Source: Fidelibacterota bacterium (GTDB taxonomy: Bacteria; Fidelibacterota; Marinisomatia; SCGC-AAA003-L08; D37C17). Taken from it: DNA of 8,612 nt. Of the stretch, positions 6,739 to 8,612 are shown one piece after another (position 1 is the stretch's first letter; each line of letters begins with the position of its first letter). The notes under the pieces were generated by a model, which saw nothing but the letters and a program-made list of their open reading frames with translations, made no database searches and was not told the origin of the DNA. The stretch is taken from positions 1-8,612 of the forward strand of contig JABHHG010000191.1 of the NCBI GenBank assembly GCA_018671635.1. Direction: 5' to 3'. The position numbers and the translations under genes were made by a program.

Positions 6739-6774
6739 CAAAAACGGACCCACTCATTCTGAATGGATCCGTTT
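6739..6774 (-). terminator. Rho-independent terminator after rpmE
   Basis: On the minus strand, AAACGGATCC (6774-6765) pairs with GGGTCCGTTT (6751-6742), giving ten pairs including one G-U, around a 13-nt loop. The stem runs into a five-T tract (6744-6740). It sits 19 nt after the rpmE stop and just before the DUF1385 start at 6732. It would end rho-aspartate aminotransferase-rpmE transcription and implies either partial read-through or a separate promoter for DUF1385-prfA-prmC. No promoter could be recognised. Confidence 0.82.
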
Positions 6775-6792
6775 AATTTATCTTTTTCGAAA

Positions 6793-7011
6793 TTAGTCGT
6801 TAGACTTTTTATCGGCAAGATTATATTTCTGCATGTATTTTTCAATACGACCTGCAGTATCTATAAGGTTTTGTTTACCGGTAAAAAATGGATGACAAGC
6901 ACTGCAAATTTCTACAGCGATATTGTCAGTAGTTGCACGTGTATCAAATGAATTTCCACAAGCACAATGAACATTTATCACTTTATATTCCGGATGTATA
7001 CCTTGTTTCAT
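6793..7011 (-). CDS. rpmE: Large-subunit ribosomal protein L31 (zinc-binding type)
   Basis: This 72-residue protein starts MKQGIHPEY, the conserved L31 N-terminus. Four zinc-ligand cysteines are present at 16, 18, 36 and 39 (CACG and CSACHPFFTGKQ), so it is the C+ type A form rather than the zinc-independent paralogue (YkgM/L31B type). L31 bridges the ribosomal subunits near the central protuberance. The ATG at 7011 is preceded by AAGGAG six nt upstream. The gene follows the aminotransferase by 10 nt and is followed by a terminator hairpin. Confidence 0.98.
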   Translation of the reverse strand: MKQGIHPEYKVINVHCACGNSFDTRATTDNIAVEICSACHPFFTGKQNLIDTAGRIEKYMQKYNLADKKSND

Positions 7012-7017
7012 GACTTA

Positions 7018-7023
7018 CTCCTT
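7018..7023 (-). promoter_or_regulatory. Ribosome binding site of rpmE
   Basis: AAGGAG on the minus strand lies six nt before the rpmE ATG (7011-7009) and overlaps the TAA stop of the upstream aminotransferase gene (7024-7022). It is one of the few strong Shine-Dalgarno sequences in the window, consistent with high expression of a ribosomal protein. Confidence 0.8.
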
Positions 7024-8206
7024 ACACTAAGTTATTTAGGGCATTTTCTACCCTATCTAAAGCATTATTTAAGTTTTCCTCTGATGCTGCATACGAAAAC
7101 CGTATGTTATTCTTTGCACCAAAACTATCTCCTGAAACGGTAACTACCGCTTTTTCATTTAAGAAGTACATAGATAAATCAGAGGAGGTATTAATTTCTT
7201 TCCCATTAAATTTTTTCCCTAGATAGTTTTTAAAATCAGGGAAAACATAAAAAGCACCACCAGGCATTTCACAGGTTACACCATTAATAGAATTAAAACG
7301 ATCAACAATAAGATTTCGTCTAATTTTAAATGCATCACGCATTTTGATTACTGCAGACTGGTCGCCAATTAATGCTTCAATGGCAGCAACTTGTGCAATA
7401 GAATTAGGACATGATGTACTTTGTCCTTGTAATTTTGACATCGCGTTAATTACTTGAGCATCTCCTGCAGTATATCCAATCCTCCACCCTGTCATTGCAT
7501 AGGTTTTTGAACAACTTTGAAATGTAAGTATTTGGCTAGCATCATTTGTAAGAGTAGCCGTGCTTGTATATTTTTTGTCATAAGTAAGTTGTTCATAGCA
7601 CTCATCCGAGAAGACCCAAAGGCTTTGTTTTTTTGCTATGGCCAAAACTTCTTGTACAGCTTCATCACTCCACACACCTCCAGTTGGATTTGATGGTGAA
7701 TTGATAATTATTCCCTTTGTTTTAGATGTTAGTTTATTTGCTAAATCCTCAAAATCAGGTTCAAATTGTTTTGAAGAATCCGTATTTACAAAAATAGGTT
7801 TTGCTCCAGTAACAGACACAAAGTCAGGAAATGAAACCCAATAAGGTGCAAAAATTATTACTTCATCTCCAGATTGAAATAAAACTTGGCATGCATTATA
7901 TAGAGAATGTTTTCCGCCACATGATACAATAATTTCTTTGGGATCATAATTTAAATTATTATCACGTTTCATTTTCATAGCGGCAGCCTGACGTAAATCC
8001 ATCATTCCAGCACCAGGAGTATAACGAGTAAATCCATCTTCCATTGCTTTGATTGCAGCATTTTGGATGTTTTTTGGGGTAGAAAAATCTGGCTCACCAA
8101 CACTAAGATTGATAACATCAACACCTTTTGCACGCAATTCAGCTGCTTTGGATGTCATGGCCAGAGTGGCCGATGGCTGTATTCGATTTATTCTTTCTGC
8201 AAACAC
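7022..8206 (-). CDS. Class I PLP-dependent aminotransferase, probably aspartate aminotransferase
   Basis: This 394-residue fold-type I aminotransferase belongs to the I-gamma/Ib aspartate aminotransferase-like group. SVGEPDF (35-41), RYTPGAGM (61-68), NSPSNPTGG (169-177), the D201-x-x-Y204 cofactor contacts and SCSKTYAMTGWRIGY (231-245) are all present. K234 should form the Schiff base with PLP, and R369 in NIRFSYA should bind the substrate carboxylate. The family interconverts aspartate/2-oxoglutarate and oxaloacetate/glutamate. Some members also take aromatic amino acids or prephenate, so specificity is inferred. The start is GTG at 8206, supported by the family-like N-terminus MFAERINRIQPSATLAM; the next candidate, at residue 17, would remove conserved residues. 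It lies 39 nt after rho and 10 nt before rpmE. Confidence 0.94.
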   Translation of the reverse strand: MFAERINRIQPSATLAMTSKAAELRAKGVDVINLSVGEPDFSTPKNIQNAAIKAMEDGFTRYTPGAGMMDLRQAAAMKMKRDNNLNYDPKEIIVSCGGKHSLYNACQVLFQSGDEVIIFAPYWVSFPDFVSVTGAKPIFVNTDSSKQFEPDFEDLANKLTSKTKGIIINSPSNPTGGVWSDEAVQEVLAIAKKQSLWVFSDECYEQLTYDKKYTSTATLTNDASQILTFQSCSKTYAMTGWRIGYTAGDAQVINAMSKLQGQSTSCPNSIAQVAAIEALIGDQSAVIKMRDAFKIRRNLIVDRFNSINGVTCEMPGGAFYVFPDFKNYLGKKFNGKEINTSSDLSMYFLNEKAVVTVSGDSFGAKNNIRFSYAASEENLNNALDRVENALNNLV

Positions 8207-8245
8207 TAAAATATCTTTATAGAATTAGGCGATAACTTACACAAA

Positions 8246-8612
8246 TTAACTACTCATAGAATCTAAGAATTCACGGTTACTTTTGGTTCGACCAATTCTG
8301 TCTAGCAAGAATTCCATAGACTCTATTGTAGTCATCTCAGCCATAAGTTTTCTGAGAATCCAAATTCTGCTTAGATCTTTACGACCTATCAGTTTATCCT
8401 CTCTTCTGGTACCTGATTTTTGCAAATCAATAGCAGGGTAAATTCGTCGATTACTCAAGTTCCGATCAAGGACAAGCTCCATATTACCGGTTCCCTTAAA
8501 CTCTTCAAAAATAACTTCATCCATTCGACTACCTGTATCTACTAGGGCCGTAGCGATAATAGTTAAGCTTCCACCAAATTCAACATTACGTGCTGCACCA
8601 AAAAATCGCTTG
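8246..8612 (-). CDS. rho: Transcription termination factor Rho, C-terminal part (5' end outside window)
   Basis: The minus-strand frame is open from the right edge to TAA at 8248-8246, covering 121 full codons. It begins KRFFGAARN and contains GGSLTIIATALVDTGSRMDEVIFEEFKGTGN, which carries the Q-loop and R-loop region of the RecA-like motor domain. It continues through RRIYPAIDLQKSGTR and RIWILRKLM to the family-typical C-terminal MEFLLDRI...TKSNREFLDSM. Rho is the hexameric RNA-dependent ATPase that terminates transcription. The P-loop and RNA-binding domain lie off the window. The ATG at 8524 is internal, not a start. The gene is unbroken within the window. Confidence 0.97.
   Translation of the reverse strand, partial: KRFFGAARNVEFGGSLTIIATALVDTGSRMDEVIFEEFKGTGNMELVLDRNLSNRRIYPAIDLQKSGTRREDKLIGRKDLSRIWILRKLMAEMTTIESMEFLLDRIGRTKSNREFLDSMSS

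Noticed and set aside
6730..6753. GTG 6753 as the start of the DUF1385 protein
   Set aside because: It lies inside the terminator loop, and the added residues (encoded by stem and T tract) do not look like family sequence; ATG 6732 is preferred.
1..8612. CRISPR arrays, tRNA or rRNA genes, insertion sequences, phage genes or attachment sites
   Set aside because: No repeat-spacer pattern, cloverleaf, inverted-repeat-flanked transposase or integrase was seen; coding regions fill nearly the whole window.

Overview
The window looks like a chromosomal segment of an AT-rich, probably marine and uncultivated bacterium. Every gene is housekeeping or metabolic, the spacing is extremely tight, and no mobile elements, tRNAs, rRNAs or CRISPR arrays are visible. 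The set rho, aspartate aminotransferase, rpmE, DUF1385, prfA, prmC together with dnaE and dtd recalls streamlined marine lineages of the FCB group, for example Marinimicrobia/SAR406. That placement is an impression from protein sequence and gene order and was not tested.

Layout. Plus strand, 1-3845: the 3' end of dnaE (DNA polymerase III alpha), dtd (D-aminoacyl-tRNA deacylase), a tandem GNAT acetyltransferase, a glutathione S-transferase-like gene, and a CrtISO/RetSat-type FAD oxidoreductase. Gaps are 7 nt or less after dnaE, or junctions overlap (TAATG at dtd/GNAT, ATGA at GNAT/GST), so these read as one operon. Minus strand, 8612-3819, read right to left: the 3' part of rho, a class I aminotransferase, rpmE (ribosomal protein L31), a hairpin terminator, a DUF1385 (YqhQ-like) membrane protein, prfA (release factor 1) and prmC (release factor methyltransferase). 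The two strands converge, and the last codons of the oxidoreductase gene overlap those of prmC by 27 bp.

The main discovery is in the GST-like gene. Its natural start is the ATG at 1611, which overlaps the GNAT stop codon. That frame meets an in-frame TGA at 1644-1646, exactly where the family carries its catalytic cysteine (RR-Cys-PYA becomes RR-UGA-PYA), and then continues open for the whole rest of the protein. Immediately downstream is a GC-rich hairpin with an AGGUU apical loop 18 nt after the UGA, closely resembling the bacterial SECIS of E. coli fdhF (AGGUCU loop). The simplest reading is a 210-residue selenoprotein with selenocysteine at residue 12. Automated gene calling would start it at an internal TTG (1668) and lose both the active site and the SECIS.

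How the genes connect: prfA and prmC are a classic functional pair, since PrmC methylates the GGQ glutamine of RF1. rpmE, rho, dtd and dnaE are core information-processing genes. The GNAT, seleno-GST and FAD oxidoreductase form a compact accessory block inside the dnaE-dtd operon. Their shared physiological role is unknown, though two of the three are plausibly redox or lipid/isoprenoid related. There is no stretch of more than 300 bases without a gene; the longest non-coding interval is about 60 bp, between rpmE and the DUF1385 gene, and it is largely the terminator.
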